From: Agapetus fuscipes
Taxonomy: Eukaryota; Arthropoda; Insecta; Trichoptera; Glossosomatidae
DNA: 64,000 nucleotides
Assembly: GCA_951799405.1 (NCBI GenBank)
Contig: OX637352.1
Coordinates: 11,976,820-12,040,819 of the forward strand
Direction of reading: 5' to 3'
In this document: positions 12,101-21,060 of the stretch, in pieces
Layout of the letters: each line of letters starts with the position of its first letter
Numbering within the stretch: position 1 is the first letter of the stretch
Program-made: the position numbers and the translations under genes
The notes under the pieces: model-generated
Database searches by the model: none
What the model saw: the letters and a program-made list of their open reading frames with translations, nothing else
Told to the model about the DNA's origin: nothing

Positions 12101-15100
12101 TTATTTGTTCTAATCTAATCTAATCTTAGCTGCAAAGATATGTAACACGGAGTTGCAGGGCTTATGTTTATTTGATATTGTGTTTTTATGTTGTAGGTTC
12201 ACAAGCAGACACGTACAAGCACGCGCTTGCACATGCCGCATGTGAACCTACAACATAAAAACACAATATCAAATAAACATAAGCCCTGCAACTCCTGCCG
12301 ACCTTTCTTGAAACAGGTATAACATTAGCAAAGTGAGCTGTATATCTCAATTTGAAAAATATAAGAGAACTGTCTGTTTGTGCCTGCAGGGTTGGCGCGT
12401 GTGCTACTACGGAGCTGGGATCGTGGGTCTCATCATCACGGCGCTGACAGCCTTGACCCTGAGGGAGCCGCCGCGCCAGGCCATCGGGGAGGAGAGCGCA
12501 GGCACCCAGAACGGTGGCGCCCAGCAGCTGCCCGTCAGCCAGGGCAAGGCCATCCTGCAGGTGCTCATGCAGCCCAGGATCATCCTGCTGTGTCTAGCGG
12601 CTTCCATCAGGCACTGCGGTAACTACCTCCTCTTCTCCCTCAGCCTCTAGCAGAGCGGCAGCGCCCAGCAGCTGCCCGTCAGACAGGTCAAGGCCAACCT
12701 GCAGGTGCTCATGCAGTCCAGGATCATCCTGCTGTGTCTAGCGGCTTCCATCAGGCACTGCGGTAACTACCTCCTCTTCTCCCTCAGCCTCTAGCAGAGC
12801 GGCAGCGCCCAGCAGCTGCCCGTCAGACAGGTCAAGGCCAACCTGCAGGTGCTCATGCAGTCCAGGATCATCCTGCTGTGTCTAGCGGCTTCCATCAGGC
12901 ACTGCGGTAACTACCTCCTCTTCTCCCTCAGCCTCTAGCAGAGCGGCAGCGCCCAGCAGCTGCCCGTCAGACAGGTCAAGGCCAACCTGCAGGTGCTCAT
13001 GCAGTCCAGGATCATCCTGCTGTGTCTGGCGGATTATAGATCCTCAAGGCAGGGCGGGCAAGAGGGCAAGAGGGCAGGCTCACATTGCGACTGACAAATA
13101 ACAAGATATTAGTTTACATTTTCTCTATTAATCCGGCCATGTGACTTCACTTTTTTTGTCTTTGAAATCCAAACCAAGTTCATTCTTGTTGACTCTTCTT
13201 GAAACAGGGGTGACACAAGCAAAAGTTACTCAATTCTTACGGTTTGGGTGGTCAGCCTCATGCCAACCCATTTTCATGCCAAGTCCAGAAAAAATAATGA
13301 GAAATTAATGTACAATAATATATTCATTGGTAGGCAAACAAACCTTTCTGTACCTAAGTACTTATTTCAATTTTTGCCTGGAATACTTTTGAAAAAAAAT
13401 TCACTTGTCATTGTTTCAAAAAAAAAATTGTCAATCTTCCTTTATTTGATTGAAAATCTATATTTTTTAATTCTGCATTTTTATATATTTACAAAACTCA
13501 TTTTACATGCACATCAGTGCCATAATTTCATTACAATTGTCAAAATTAAATTTTTGACAAAATTGGTAACATGGGATCAAATGCCAACGAGTCGTCAACC
13601 GAAGAATTGAGTGTTGAAAATGAAGAAAACACTGTTGAAGTCGATACAAACGCCGGATCATCTGTTGAAATCAATGCTAACGATGATGCTGAAGTTGTTA
13701 ACGCTAGTTCAAGCGAATTACAACAAGAAGACGATGACGAAACTGAAACAGAGAGAGTTGTCGAAGCCGAAGAAGTCATCCTGTCGCTTCCCGTTATGGA
13801 ATTGAAAGGGGGATGCATTCCTTGTTGTCCCGTTCAGAAGTCTGTACCGTGTTGTGGGGGCTCCAAAGCGGCTAAAAGACAGACTAGGACAAATAAAGTC
13901 AAAAAGGAGAGCGCTGGAGGTAAAGCAAGAACAAGAAGTGCGGCTAAGAAAAGGCCCAGGTCCCAATCGGCCAAAAGACCGGCCAAGAAGGCAAAGAATT
14001 CAAGAAATAATAATACTTGTTGAATCATGAATTAATTTAAATTGAATAATGTATTTTGTGTAATTTTAGCATTGTAAATTTGTTGATGTTTGTTTATTAG
14101 AAATTTACTCTTATAATGATTTACTGTAACAAATTATTTCTTGGATGATTAATAAATCAAACACAAAAAAATGACAACATAATTATGTAAAGAGGACTTG
14201 TTCTTTTATTCTATCGGTGCTATTCTAAGACATGTTGGTCATCCGTTGAGCCCACGCTTTGACAAACTAATGATTCCTGGGCTGGAAGTCTCATCACCAC
14301 GGTAATTCTTACCTACCAAATATCGGTAATATTTATTCACTTGCGGCTATCTTGGATTCACAGGTCTTCATACAAATATTACCGGTATTCGGTAGGTAAG
14401 AATAACCATGGTGATGAGATTTTCAGTCCAGGAATCATTAGTTTGTCAAAGCCAAGGCTCAACGGACGACCAACATGTCTAAGAATAGCACTGTATGAAT
14501 TTCCTTGACTTATAAGTTGGTATGACGCTGAACATCCATATTGTAAAAGTTGGATTACTTTTGTCAATGTCACTCATGTTTTAAGGAAGGATGACAAGAG
14601 TTGCAAGGTTTATATTCATTTGAGATTTGGTTTTTATTTTTTTGTTAACATGCAGCATGGGGAATTTAAAAATTGTTCAGAGAACATCTGTCAATGTGAT
14701 CAGCTGATCATGAGCGGCCATGTTTTATCACTTTGTATCTACCTACACAGTCGGTAGATTTATCGAAACTTCTCGAGCCCAAACGGAAGAAGCCCCCAGG
14801 ACGACCTCCGAAGAGATGGCGTGATAGCTGGCAGTATGGATCACAGGAGAAAGTAGCGGCACAAACACATTCTTTAAGCAAAACATTTGCCATTTATGCA
14901 ACAAGATTAGTACTGATGTATTTTGACGGCGTTGCTTGTTCCAGGTGGAATGTGTTTTGCGTACAACGCTGACCTCTACTACAGGGACTACTTCCCCGAC
15001 GTTGACCTGGGCTGGTGGTTGTTTGCCGTCACTGTCGGCATCGGATCCATCGGAGTCGTCGTGGGAGGAATAGTCTCTGACAAGTAAGATATCCTGTGCA

Positions 15101-18025
15101 TTTTGTCTGCATGTAAACATTTCATCACTTTCTAATCTAATCTAAGTTGCAAAGATATGTAACATTGGGGATTCACATTATATGCATTTTCACAAGCAGA
15201 CACGTACAAGTGCGCGCTTGCACATGCCGCATGTGAACCTACAACATAAAAACCCAAATCTCAAATGGAATGGAAACCCTGCAAATCTTGCTGTCATTCC
15301 CTGAAACAGGGGCGACATTGGCAAAGAATTGAATTAAAAATAATTTTAATGCAATACTTCAATGCTTTTTATGATCTGCTCTTGATGGAAAGGTCTTCAG
15401 TAAAAAGGCAAATAGCTGATATTTACTGATTGCTTTAAAGTTTTTCATGTACTCATAAGGCTCTCAAGGTGTGATTCACATAAACGCAGTGCTCACCTAT
15501 TCAATCATCCTCACATCTTAATATATTGTTACGAATGTGTAATTGTGTGTCTGTGTGAGTTGGTGTGCATTGTGACTATGTGGGTCTGTGAATTCGTTTA
15601 AATTGTGAGTGTCTACTCGAATATTCTCAGTGGAATGTTCTGGCAAGGTCTCGAATGTGCCAGTCCCCAATATTTCGAGAATAACTCTTATTCTCACCTA
15701 TAAATAAAGACCGAGATGCTCTGCAGCCAGACTTGTATCTAAGCTGCCGAGCTAAGCAGCTCAAAAGCAACTCTGTGTACGATATATGTATGTGTATGTG
15801 AACCATATCGTAAAATAAATAACCGCAATTTTTATTAAATTAACCTGGTAAAATCATAACAATATATTCTGTATCTTTGCTTCCAGGTTTGTGGCTAAGA
15901 TGGGCATCAGGTCGCGAGTTGCTGTCCTGGCTATTTCCCAGCTCATCTCCACCCTGCCGGCCTTTGGTTCCGTCATATTTGGACCTCTGTGGGCCATGAT
16001 CACGCTCGCCATCTCCTACTTCTTCGGTGAGAACATAACTTCAAATCAAGCTCCTGTAAGCCCTCAGTGATGGATGATATTGTGCGCAACAAATTGATGA
16101 TCATTACCTGGCGTAACCAACTCCTTGATAAATCGCTGACAGCATTGCTTGCCCAAGGTCTTTCTTCCCCAGTCCCATTCTTCTACAACACTTTTCTGTC
16201 CAGTCATCTTGATCAGGGTCTTCCTACTGACCCTTAAGACCGGTCCGTAGTCTAGTGGTTAACATTTCTGGCTCATAAATGGAAGGTTGTGGGTTTGAAT
16301 CCCGGCCGAGCACAAAAAATATACCATTTGTATTTTCAAATGTGCTCTTCCCTAGGAGAAAAATTCATATACCCTTACCAAAGTCCGGTCACCAAAGGTC
16401 CGTTCAGCCTTACAACAACTGGGTTTCGCTAGAGAATTTATGCATTCTATAGCAACAACCAAGCTCGCAGAGGGCTCTTGAGGTGTGATTCACACATAAA
16501 CAGCGCTCACCAAAAAAATAATCCTAATATTATTATAATAACTGCTTTTCACCATGTATGTATCTTCCCAAGGCTCTGATGGTTCATTCGCTGAATGAGA
16601 CACAGCTGATAACTTCTATTGAACTAAAACAGTTTTTTGTTAAAGCCTAATACTAGACCTTTTGATGACTGGTCATTGGTAAAGGTTTATGAATTTTTCA
16701 ACCCAGCGAAGAGCAAATTTAAAAATATAAATTATATATTTTTTGTGCTCCGCCGGGATTCGAACCCACAACCTTACTTTTACGAATCCGAAGCATTACC
16801 ACTGGACCACAGACAAGTCATATCATATCTACTAAGATAGAGGATTACAAAATTAATGCATCAATAATTAATCAATCACATTATAAATGTTTGTCTATTG
16901 TTTCAGCTGAGATGTGGTTCGGCATTGTCTTTGCCATCCTGGTGGAGATAGTTCCCCTGAACGTCAGGTCTACCACGGTGGGGATCTTCCTGTTTGTGAT
17001 GAACAACATCGGAGGGAACCTGCCCATTGTGGTGGAGCCCGTCTCTAAGGCCATCGGATACAGGGAAGCCATCATGATCTTCTATGCCGGATTTTATGGA
17101 ATCAGTAAGCTAACATTATTTGTCAAGTATAAATTTTGTCACACGGTAGGCATTAGGTCAGTGGTAAGTTGACATTTAAAGATATCGCCACCTTAACGGT
17201 AAATAAGTGCTGATCCAATGATTTGAGAAATCATGGATTTAAACATTTTATTGGGGATAACTTCTCATGGTAAGTGAACTCATTATGAATTCATAGACCA
17301 GTCCGTAGTCCAGTGGTAACACTTCGGACTGGTAAATGGAAGGTTGTGGGTTCAAATCCCGGTGGAGCACAAAAAATATCCCATTTATATTTTCAAATTT
17401 GCTCTTTGCTGTGTTGAAAAATTCATAAACCTTTACCAAAGACCGGTCATCAAAAGGTCCATCCAGCCTTACAGCAACTGGGTCCTGCTTGAGAATTGGA
17501 GCTTCGTAGCGATGACCAAGCTCATCAAAAGTCCGAGTGATAGCCCAATTGGTAGAATGCTTGCATTCAATGCCGAGAGCAAGGGTTCGATCCCCACCCG
17601 TTTCGGTGTCTATTTCAAACCCAAAATAAATACCGGCAAGGTGTACTCAGCTTTCACAAGAAATGAGAACCGACCCAGGAGCCGGGAAACCCCCATTTTA
17701 ACTGAAAGTGGTTGGTGTGAGGCCAAACCCCTTACCCGTACAAATAAATAGGTCCCGAATCGCCACATGCAATCCCTTCGGGGATAACGCAGGCAGAAAG
17801 TTATGCTATATGTGTAGCTAAGTAACATTTGTGCTTAAGGTTGCTTTATTAATGCATCATTTTCCAGGCTCCATCATGTTCTTCCTGACCATGTTCCTGA
17901 TGGACGGACCCAAGCCAGCCGGAGACAAGATGGTGGCGAGGCAGGAGGAGGCCGGCCACGACAACACGGCCTTCACCGGGGAGGATCCCAGAGCCATGAG
18001 GCTGTCGGAAACCAGCAGACTCTGA
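6014..18025 (+). CDS. Spinster-like major facilitator (MFS) transporter, ten coding exons, 511 aa
   Basis: Coding exons: 6014-6131, 6728-6854, 9799-9942, 10529-10648, 11765-11927, 12390-12618, 14945-15083, 15887-16026, 16907-17104 and 17868-18025. All introns are GT..AG, phases agree, and the sum is 1536 nt. The protein has about twelve membrane segments. It carries the MFS loop signature (GIVADKYNRVRV, residues 126-137) and its repeat in the second half (GGIVSDKF), plus a spinster-type block GESGCNPLATGILSDIFPA (170-188). The family moves sphingolipids, lysophospholipids or other small molecules across plasma, late-endosomal or lysosomal membranes; the substrate here is unknown. The loop after membrane segment 1 is long, with cysteines and three N-glycosylation sequons. 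The start was chosen as the first ATG after the acceptor at 5998; a 5' untranslated exon must lie upstream. The introns are loaded with repeats. Confidence 0.9.
6370..6520 (-). repeat. SINE-B 3' part (intron 1)
   Basis: Minus-strand SINE-B body from the CTTGTGAAGG end to the GTAACTTCTTGCCGC end; the tRNA-like head is missing. The ORF over it is not coding. Confidence 0.55.
6728..6854 (+). CDS. Transporter exon 2
   Basis: Acceptor TTTTTCAG, donor TC|GTGAGT. It encodes residues 40-82, the first half of the long extracytosolic loop, with sequons NAS and NSS and two cysteines. Confidence 0.85.
6868..7610. mobile_element. hAT-like MITE interrupted by a LINE fragment (intron 2)
   Basis: The left end reads GATACTCAACCTTTTTTGTC with GGGCCGCAACTTC further in. 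The right end reads GGGCCGCAGGTTGAGTAGGT, a rough inverted counterpart. A LINE 3' fragment sits between them. No exact target duplication was confirmed. Confidence 0.4.
7052..7335 (+). mobile_element. LINE 3' end fragment (CR1/L2-like)
   Basis: The plus frame encodes a typical terminal block of CR1/L2-type reverse transcriptases: NFAARSFAVAGPVAWNNLP followed by a TFRKELKTLLF tail. A CAT repeat follows. Only the last ~70 residues remain. Confidence 0.65.
8000..8345 (-). mobile_element. LINE reverse transcriptase C-terminal fragment (intron 2)
   Basis: The minus strand reads ...MLRISWRDRVTNEEVL, one stop, then RKLMYFGHIMRNEKY and GRRSQGRRRTSWLKNLRQWF. This is the usual C-terminal region of RTE/Jockey-type LINEs. 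The stop and the missing upstream part make it a dead fragment. Confidence 0.65.
8615..8770 (-). repeat. SINE-B 3' part
   Basis: Minus-strand piece with CGAAGAAGTCACATATCGCG and ACTTCAGTTGAAATGGGGG, headless. The ORF over it is chance. Confidence 0.5.
8955..9455 (-). repeat. Dimeric SINE (SINE-A head plus SINE-B), intron 2
   Basis: Read on minus, a SINE-A unit (9225-9455: TAGTCTAGTGGTTAACACTT box A, GTTGTGGGTTCGAATCC box B) is followed by a complete SINE-B with its own tRNA-like head (TAGCTCAGTTGGTAGAATGC and GAGCAAGGGTTCGATCCC). The same order recurs at 17292-17830, which shows a dimeric SINE family. Confidence 0.75.
9606..9735 (-). repeat. SINE-C 3' part
   Basis: Minus-strand tail half, from the TTGCAACTTAGATTAGATTAGATG end to the GTCCACATGTGGCATG box. 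Confidence 0.6.
9799..9942 (+). CDS. Transporter exon 3
   Basis: Acceptor GATTTTCCAG, donor AA|GTGAGT. It encodes the rest of the loop (sequon NGT, three cysteines) and membrane segment 2, ending inside the signature GIVADK. Confidence 0.9.
10090..10265 (-). mobile_element. LINE C-terminal fragment (intron 3)
   Basis: The minus frame reads QKSTMRWFGHLKRMDDWMMK and YRRGRPRKKWI before a stop. This is the FGHL/GRPRKRW block of RTE-type LINEs. The plus-strand ORF of 146 codons covering it is its antisense shadow plus exon 3 readthrough. Confidence 0.6.
10529..10648 (+). CDS. Transporter exon 4
   Basis: Acceptor AATGTTTCAG, donor GG|GTAACA. It completes the basic cytosolic loop (KYNRVRV) and adds membrane segment 3 and the start of segment 4. 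Confidence 0.9.
10705..10830. mobile_element. MITE fragment (ATATTAGAC family)
   Basis: It shares GATATTAGACGAACCGTTAT and CTCTCTGCACGACGACTG with 21870-22035 and 23520-23705. Only the left half is left here. Confidence 0.5.
11470..11689. mobile_element. MITE with ~28-bp inverted ends (intron 4)
   Basis: The left end AGTTCTTGTTTATCGTATAG matches the reversed right end AGTTCTTGTTTACCGTATAG. A second member at 58198-59077 carries a piggyBac-type insertion, and the present copy shows the uninterrupted state. Confidence 0.75.
11765..11927 (+). CDS. Transporter exon 5
   Basis: Acceptor TTCTTTTCCAG, donor TTG|GTGAGA. It encodes GESGCNPLATGILSDIFPA, the segment 4-5 loop with the basic turn SKR, and membrane segment 5 (NWGIYGGYGIAFPVG). 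Confidence 0.92.
12108..12330 (-). repeat. SINE-C copy with an internal 54-bp perfect palindrome (intron 5)
   Basis: Arms 12149-12202 and 12242-12295 are exact reverse complements, separated by 39 bp. One arm is ordinary SINE-C sequence and the other is its copy in reverse orientation. Confidence 0.85.
12390..12618 (+). CDS. Transporter exon 6
   Basis: Acceptor TTGTGCCTGCAG, donor TGCG|GTAACT. It encodes membrane segment 6, the central cytosolic loop (REPPRQAIGEES...) and the start of segment 7. Its last 102 bp together with about 40 bp of intron are repeated three times just downstream. Confidence 0.9.
12619..13032 (+). repeat. Three 144-bp tandem copies of the exon 6 / intron 6 junction
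   Basis: The landmark GCGCCCAGCAGCTGCCCGTC occurs at 12517 (true exon) and at 12661, 12805 and 12949, an exact 144-bp period. Each complete copy carries the exon end with its GTAACT donor and a pyrimidine-rich CTCTTCTCCCTCAG acceptor-like run. The last copy breaks off near 13032. The extra copies resemble each other more than the exon (for example CAGACAGGTCAAGG instead of CAGCCAGGGCAAGG). Read as exons they hit stops, so they are probably non-coding. Confidence 0.92.
13180..13275 (-). repeat. SINE-C 5' part
   Basis: Minus-strand fragment with TGAAACAGGGGTGACA and GGGTGGTCAGCCTCATGCC. The rest of 13033-13560 is AT-rich with no recognised feature. Confidence 0.5.
13571..14023 (+). CDS. Intronless 150-aa acidic/Cys/basic protein, nested in intron 6
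   Basis: I do not recognise the family. Residues 1-75 are rich in Glu, Asp, Ser and Asn. Residues 83-98 hold six cysteines (CIPCCPVQKSVPCCGG). Residues 99-147 are Lys/Arg/Ala/Ser-rich with KKRPRSQSAKRPAKKAK, and the protein ends NNNTC. This layout suggests a DNA- or chromatin-binding protein; the Cys plus Arg/Lys mix recalls sperm nuclear basic proteins, which is inference only. An AATAAA stands at 14151 and an A-rich run at 14163, so it could be a retrogene. It lies on the same strand as the transporter, between its exons 6 and 7. Codons and length look genuine, but no homology was checked. Confidence 0.6.
   Translation: MGSNANESSTEELSVENEENTVEVDTNAGSSVEINANDDAEVVNASSSELQQEDDDETETERVVEAEEVILSLPVMELKGGCIPCCPVQKSVPCCGGSKAAKRQTRTNKVKKESAGGKARTRSAAKKRPRSQSAKRPAKKAKNSRNNNTC
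14217..14491. mobile_element. Fold-back MITE with ~115-bp inverted arms (intron 6)
   Basis: The left arm starts GTGCTATTCTAAGACATGTT and the right arm ends with its near reverse complement. The arms match almost throughout, to CTTACCTACC...ATCGGTAAT in the middle. There is no coding capacity. Confidence 0.85.
14501..14665 (+). repeat. SINE-C 5' part
   Basis: Diverged plus-strand head half, TTCCTTGACTTATAAGTTGG to TTTGAGATTTGGTTTTTAT, with no tail. Confidence 0.6.
14755..14865 (+). mobile_element. LINE C-terminal scrap
   Basis: The plus frame has KRKKPPGRPPKRWRDSW, the GRP.KRW block seen at the end of RTE-type LINEs, and nothing else recognisable. Confidence 0.4.
14945..15083 (+). CDS. Transporter exon 7
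   Basis: Acceptor GCTTGTTCCAG, donor AA|GTAAGA. It encodes an extracytosolic loop with YYRDYFPDVDLGWW, membrane segment 8 and the second-half signature VGGIVSDK. Confidence 0.9.
15133..15330 (-). repeat. SINE-C (intron 7)
   Basis: Minus-strand copy with the tail end complete and the head missing beyond GGGGCGACATTGGCAAAG. Confidence 0.65.
15455..15520 (+). repeat. SINE-A 3' tail fragment
   Basis: GGCTCTCAAGGTGTGATTCA and CAGTGCTCACC..TCAATCATCC match the shared 3' tail of SINE-A and the LINE at 47644-48587. Confidence 0.55.
15527..15861. mobile_element. Solo LTR, 335 bp (intron 7)
   Basis: It starts TGTTACGAATG and ends ATCATAACA (TG..CA with short inverted ends). ATATAT stands on each side (15521-15526, 15862-15867). 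A TATA-like CTATAAATAAAG lies at about 15700. No internal region is present. It is likely left by recombination between the two LTRs of a gypsy- or BEL-type element. Confidence 0.75.
15887..16026 (+). CDS. Transporter exon 8
   Basis: Acceptor TTTGCTTCCAG, donor TTCG|GTGAGA. It encodes FVAKMGIRSR, membrane segment 9 and most of segment 10. Confidence 0.9.
16236..16545 (+). repeat. SINE-A, full length (intron 8)
   Basis: This copy defines SINE-A. It has a tRNA-like head (TAGTCTAGTGGTTAACATTT, then GTTGTGGGTTTGAATCCCGG), a body with CCAAAGTCCGGTCACCAAAGG, and a tail GAGGGCTCTTGAGGTGTGA..CAGCGCTCACC ending in ATT repeats. The tail is shared with the LINE at 47644-48587. Confidence 0.8.
16636..16820 (-). 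repeat. SINE-A head half (intron 8)
   Basis: Minus-strand piece from the tRNA-like head to the middle of the body (ATGAATTTTTCAACCCAGCG on plus). The tail is missing. Confidence 0.65.
16907..17104 (+). CDS. Transporter exon 9
   Basis: Acceptor CTATTGTTTCAG, donor ATCA|GTAAGC. It encodes AEMWFGIVFAILVEIVPLNV (segment 10 to the loop), membrane segment 11 and the start of segment 12. Confidence 0.9.
17292..17830 (+). repeat. Dimeric SINE (SINE-A plus SINE-B), intron 9
   Basis: SINE-A without its tail (17292-17525) runs straight into a complete SINE-B (box A TAGCCCAATTGGTAGAATGC, box B GAGCAAGGGTTCGATCCCC, end GGGGATAACGC...TATGTGTAGC). The composition matches the minus-strand dimer at 8955-9455. 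Confidence 0.75.
17868..18025 (+). CDS. Transporter exon 10 and stop
   Basis: Acceptor CATTTTCCAG, stop TGA at 18023-18025. It finishes membrane segment 12 (SSIMFFLTMFLM) and gives a hydrophilic cytosolic tail of about 40 residues. An AATAAA lies at 18680 but lies far downstream, so the polyadenylation site is unsettled. Confidence 0.9.
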
Positions 18026-19425
18026 GGACAAGAAACCAAGACTAACCCACTAGTCCATAGGCAAACTGAAAGGAACAAAGCAAACTGAAATGTGAAATTA
18101 ACAAAGGTATAATATGTGGATCCAAAATTAGTTGTATCATTGACATATGATATCTGTGGATTAAAAATTATGTTAACGGAAATAGACATTATATAGGTAT
18201 CTGTTTCAACCTACTATCGAAAATGTTCTTAAGAGAACAAAGAATTTCGCAGTTGCATTTCCACGTGTACAAAAAAACTCGGGTGAATGTAAAAATGTTT
18301 CTAGAAAGGTGTGCACACTATGCCTTGACCAGTCCGAATATAGACGCATACGGTATAAATCTTGTGATCGATAAAATTGATGAATTTTAAAGGAAAACGG
18401 CATTCTTTTAAAACATTATGGCATGTGTTATAATTGGGTGTCGAAACGAAAAAGGGAGAAACATAAAATTTCACACGTAATAATATGTTTATGACTACAC
18501 CACTGCAACATTTGACAGGACTGAGACAAATGTGGGCTATAGTATGTATAAATGCAGTTTTTTTTTAGCTCAGATTGTGTAGAATGTGATTCTTAAGACA
18601 AATTCATTGAAAGGACATCTTTGGATCAAATGGTAGATAAGCCAATCAAGCACTGGGACGACGACATAGAGATTTATGCAATAAATACCTTATTTTTTTG
18701 ACAGGTCGGGCTGACAGTTGTGCCTCCGACTGTGTTTCAATGATGTAAGCTAGTTTCGGGTCCATTATATTATATATCAATGGTGACATTTGTATTATAA
18801 TTCTTAATTTAATTCTAGTTTGATAATTGAGATTATGAGTGAGTCTTTTGCCAGGTCTTGTACTATCGACAAGTACCCAGTTGTTGTAAGGCTGGGTGAA
18901 CCTTTGCAATGGACTTTCCGACTTGGCATATTCAAAATATTCCTTGGCTATGTGATGACATCCATGGTAAATTTTTATTAGTACCTACTTGCCAAACACA
19001 TTCCAGACAGGGCTTCCAACATGATAAGAGAAATTTGAAAAAATAATGTGACACATTTGTGGATAAACGAGTACAACAAGTGCCTGTTTTTTTTTTAACA
19101 TGGGAAGATGAAATGCAGGGACTTAACCAGTGTGCCTTAAATATGAAAAGACAATAATATTAAGATTCATTCTTTGTATTTAAAAAATAAAATTAACATT
19201 TTGTAACAAAAGAACCTTCCGATACCTCAATTTTTGATGCACATTTCTTGTTCATAATGGACTGAGCACAAATTTGAATAAAAGAAAAATCTTGGCGAGC
19301 AAATGTCATTTGTGACTTGGGTCCTAAGAAACCAATAACAAAATATTTGTTTACCTAAGCAACCCAACTATGTGGCATCACAGTTTTATAAATCTATTTA
19401 ACTTGAAATAATAATAACAATATAA
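18026..19425. other. 3' flank of the transporter and unassigned AT-rich DNA
   Basis: No gene is seen. 18140-18300 resembles 59240-59425 in inverted orientation (shared ATATCTGTGGA, AAATAGACA and CAGTTGCATTTCCA words), an old unnamed repeat. 18840-18905 is a scrap of SINE-A. The rest holds nothing recognisable. Confidence 0.5.
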
Positions 19426-19706
19426 GGATGATTTATTCGGTGAGCGCTGTTTTTGTGTGAATCACATCTCAAGAGTCCTCTGCGAGCTTGGTCGTCACTA
19501 TAGAAAGCGCCAATTCTCAAGCAAGACCCAGTTGCTGTAAGGCTGGACAGACCTCTGGTGACCGGTCTTTGGTAAAGGTATATGAATTTTTCACCCAGCG
19601 AAGAGCATATTTGAAAATATAAATGGAATATTTTTTGTGCTCCGCCGGGATTCCAACCCACAGCCTTCCATTTACGAGTTTGAAGTGTTACCTAGGGACT
19701 GGTCTA
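19426..19706 (-). repeat. SINE-A, full length
   Basis: Minus-strand copy from the tRNA-like head to the tail (GGATGATTTATTCGGTGAGC on plus). Confidence 0.75.
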
Positions 19707-20248
19707 AAGTAACAAATGACAAAATATTTGTTTGTCTGAACAACCCAACTGTGTGACATCACAAATTTTGTAGTCTATGAAATTTGGGCTGAGTCCATTC
19801 CTTATTGAAATGTGTAAGACGGTAAAAAATCCACTTATCTATTTTGGATAACTTCAGACACTACAAAGTTAAATTTTAGGTTATTATGTAAGCATAAGGA
19901 TTAAGCAATTTTAAGTTAAAACTTAAGTAAGATAAGATGAAAAGAAACAAGGAAAATTGATAAAAAAATACATATTTTAATAATAAAAACAATAATTGTG
20001 TTTTATTTTATCATTGATTTATTTTAGGACTCCTCAACATACAAAGTAATACCATTTTTATTTTCAGAATTTATAAGTAGGTACAGAAATCTTTACAGGT
20101 AGAAAAGCTTTGTAATGAAAGAAACCTTTTTTTGTCACGTGTGTGTGTGTGCTTAAACCTCCTCAGTTTACAAGGTCAACTTCAAATATTTTTTTGAAAT
20201 ATTCAAAAATGAAAATGAATGCTTTGAGTTTATTGGTGGGCAGTTTAA

Positions 20249-20914
20249 CCCTTTGGCTGCGGCTGGCATGCATAGATGTCATGACGTAACTTGCATACAG
20301 TGCGGCTGGCATCTATACATGTCATCGAAGTTTAAAGCTTTCCCTGACATCGGTGTTCAAATTTTTCAAACTTTTTTGTTGCTTACATTATAGGTACACT
20401 AATAAAATCTCATATTATACATATTTTGAAAATATTCTTTCTCAAATATTTCGTCAGAACAGATCGATCTCTCGTCCCGCGCGTGTGTACCAATGTTTAC
20501 AAACAAAATCCAGGCAAGTATACTTTATTCAGATAGATATAACAGCTTACGTTTTTTGTTTTTTTGTAAAATAACTAATATATTTTTCTCTTTAGTGACG
20601 AGTATTTAAGTGAGTAAAAAAAATGTTTAAAACCTAATGGATATAAAATCTAGTTATGGAATGTGCGTATAATATATTTTTTTAAGTAGTATTGTTGTGA
20701 TTTACTTGTTTTTACATAAAACAACAAGTGAAAACATGTGTTGAAAGTTTGTGATTTGTGTTCCTGGATAACTAATGAATATACTTTTTCATAAATTTTG
20801 AAGTTTCATCAAGTAATTAAGGTAGGAAATCAATTTATGTGTACAAAAATAACCTCAAAAAAGTATTCCGTTCTGGCGGTGCGTATGTAGCAAATAAATT
20901 CAGAATCGAAACGG
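20249..20914. mobile_element. piggyBac-type MITE, copy 1
   Basis: The 666-bp unit starts CCCTTTGGCTGCGGCTGG and is bounded by TTAA on both sides (20245-20248, 20915-20918). Homology with the copy at 58256-58899 begins and ends exactly at the TTAA sites. It contains no transposase; the short ORF at 20353 is chance. A TTAA target is the piggyBac hallmark. Confidence 0.8.
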
Positions 20915-21060
20915 TTAATCCAATAGGAGTAGTTGAAACAATTTTCAATCTTATTGCTGTGCAAAAACTATGAACGCAGATCCGCGTTCCAGCACCATGG
21001 AGGTTAAATGTCAATACATCTTTGCGACTTTGATTATAGTCTATAGATTTATTTAGTATT

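Noticed and set aside
12380..12622. 80-codon frame over exon 6 rich in Ala/His/Pro
   Set aside because: Shadow of the transporter exon; splice sites and membrane segments fit the other frame.
12655..13030. Extra 144-bp units as alternative exons
   Set aside because: With the available phases each unit runs into a stop codon, so they would not add protein.
17530..17605. tRNA-gene-like sequences with box A and box B (also 9150-9215, 16240-16310, 22588-22650)
   Set aside because: Stems are degraded and every case continues into a SINE body; no functional tRNA can be folded with confidence.
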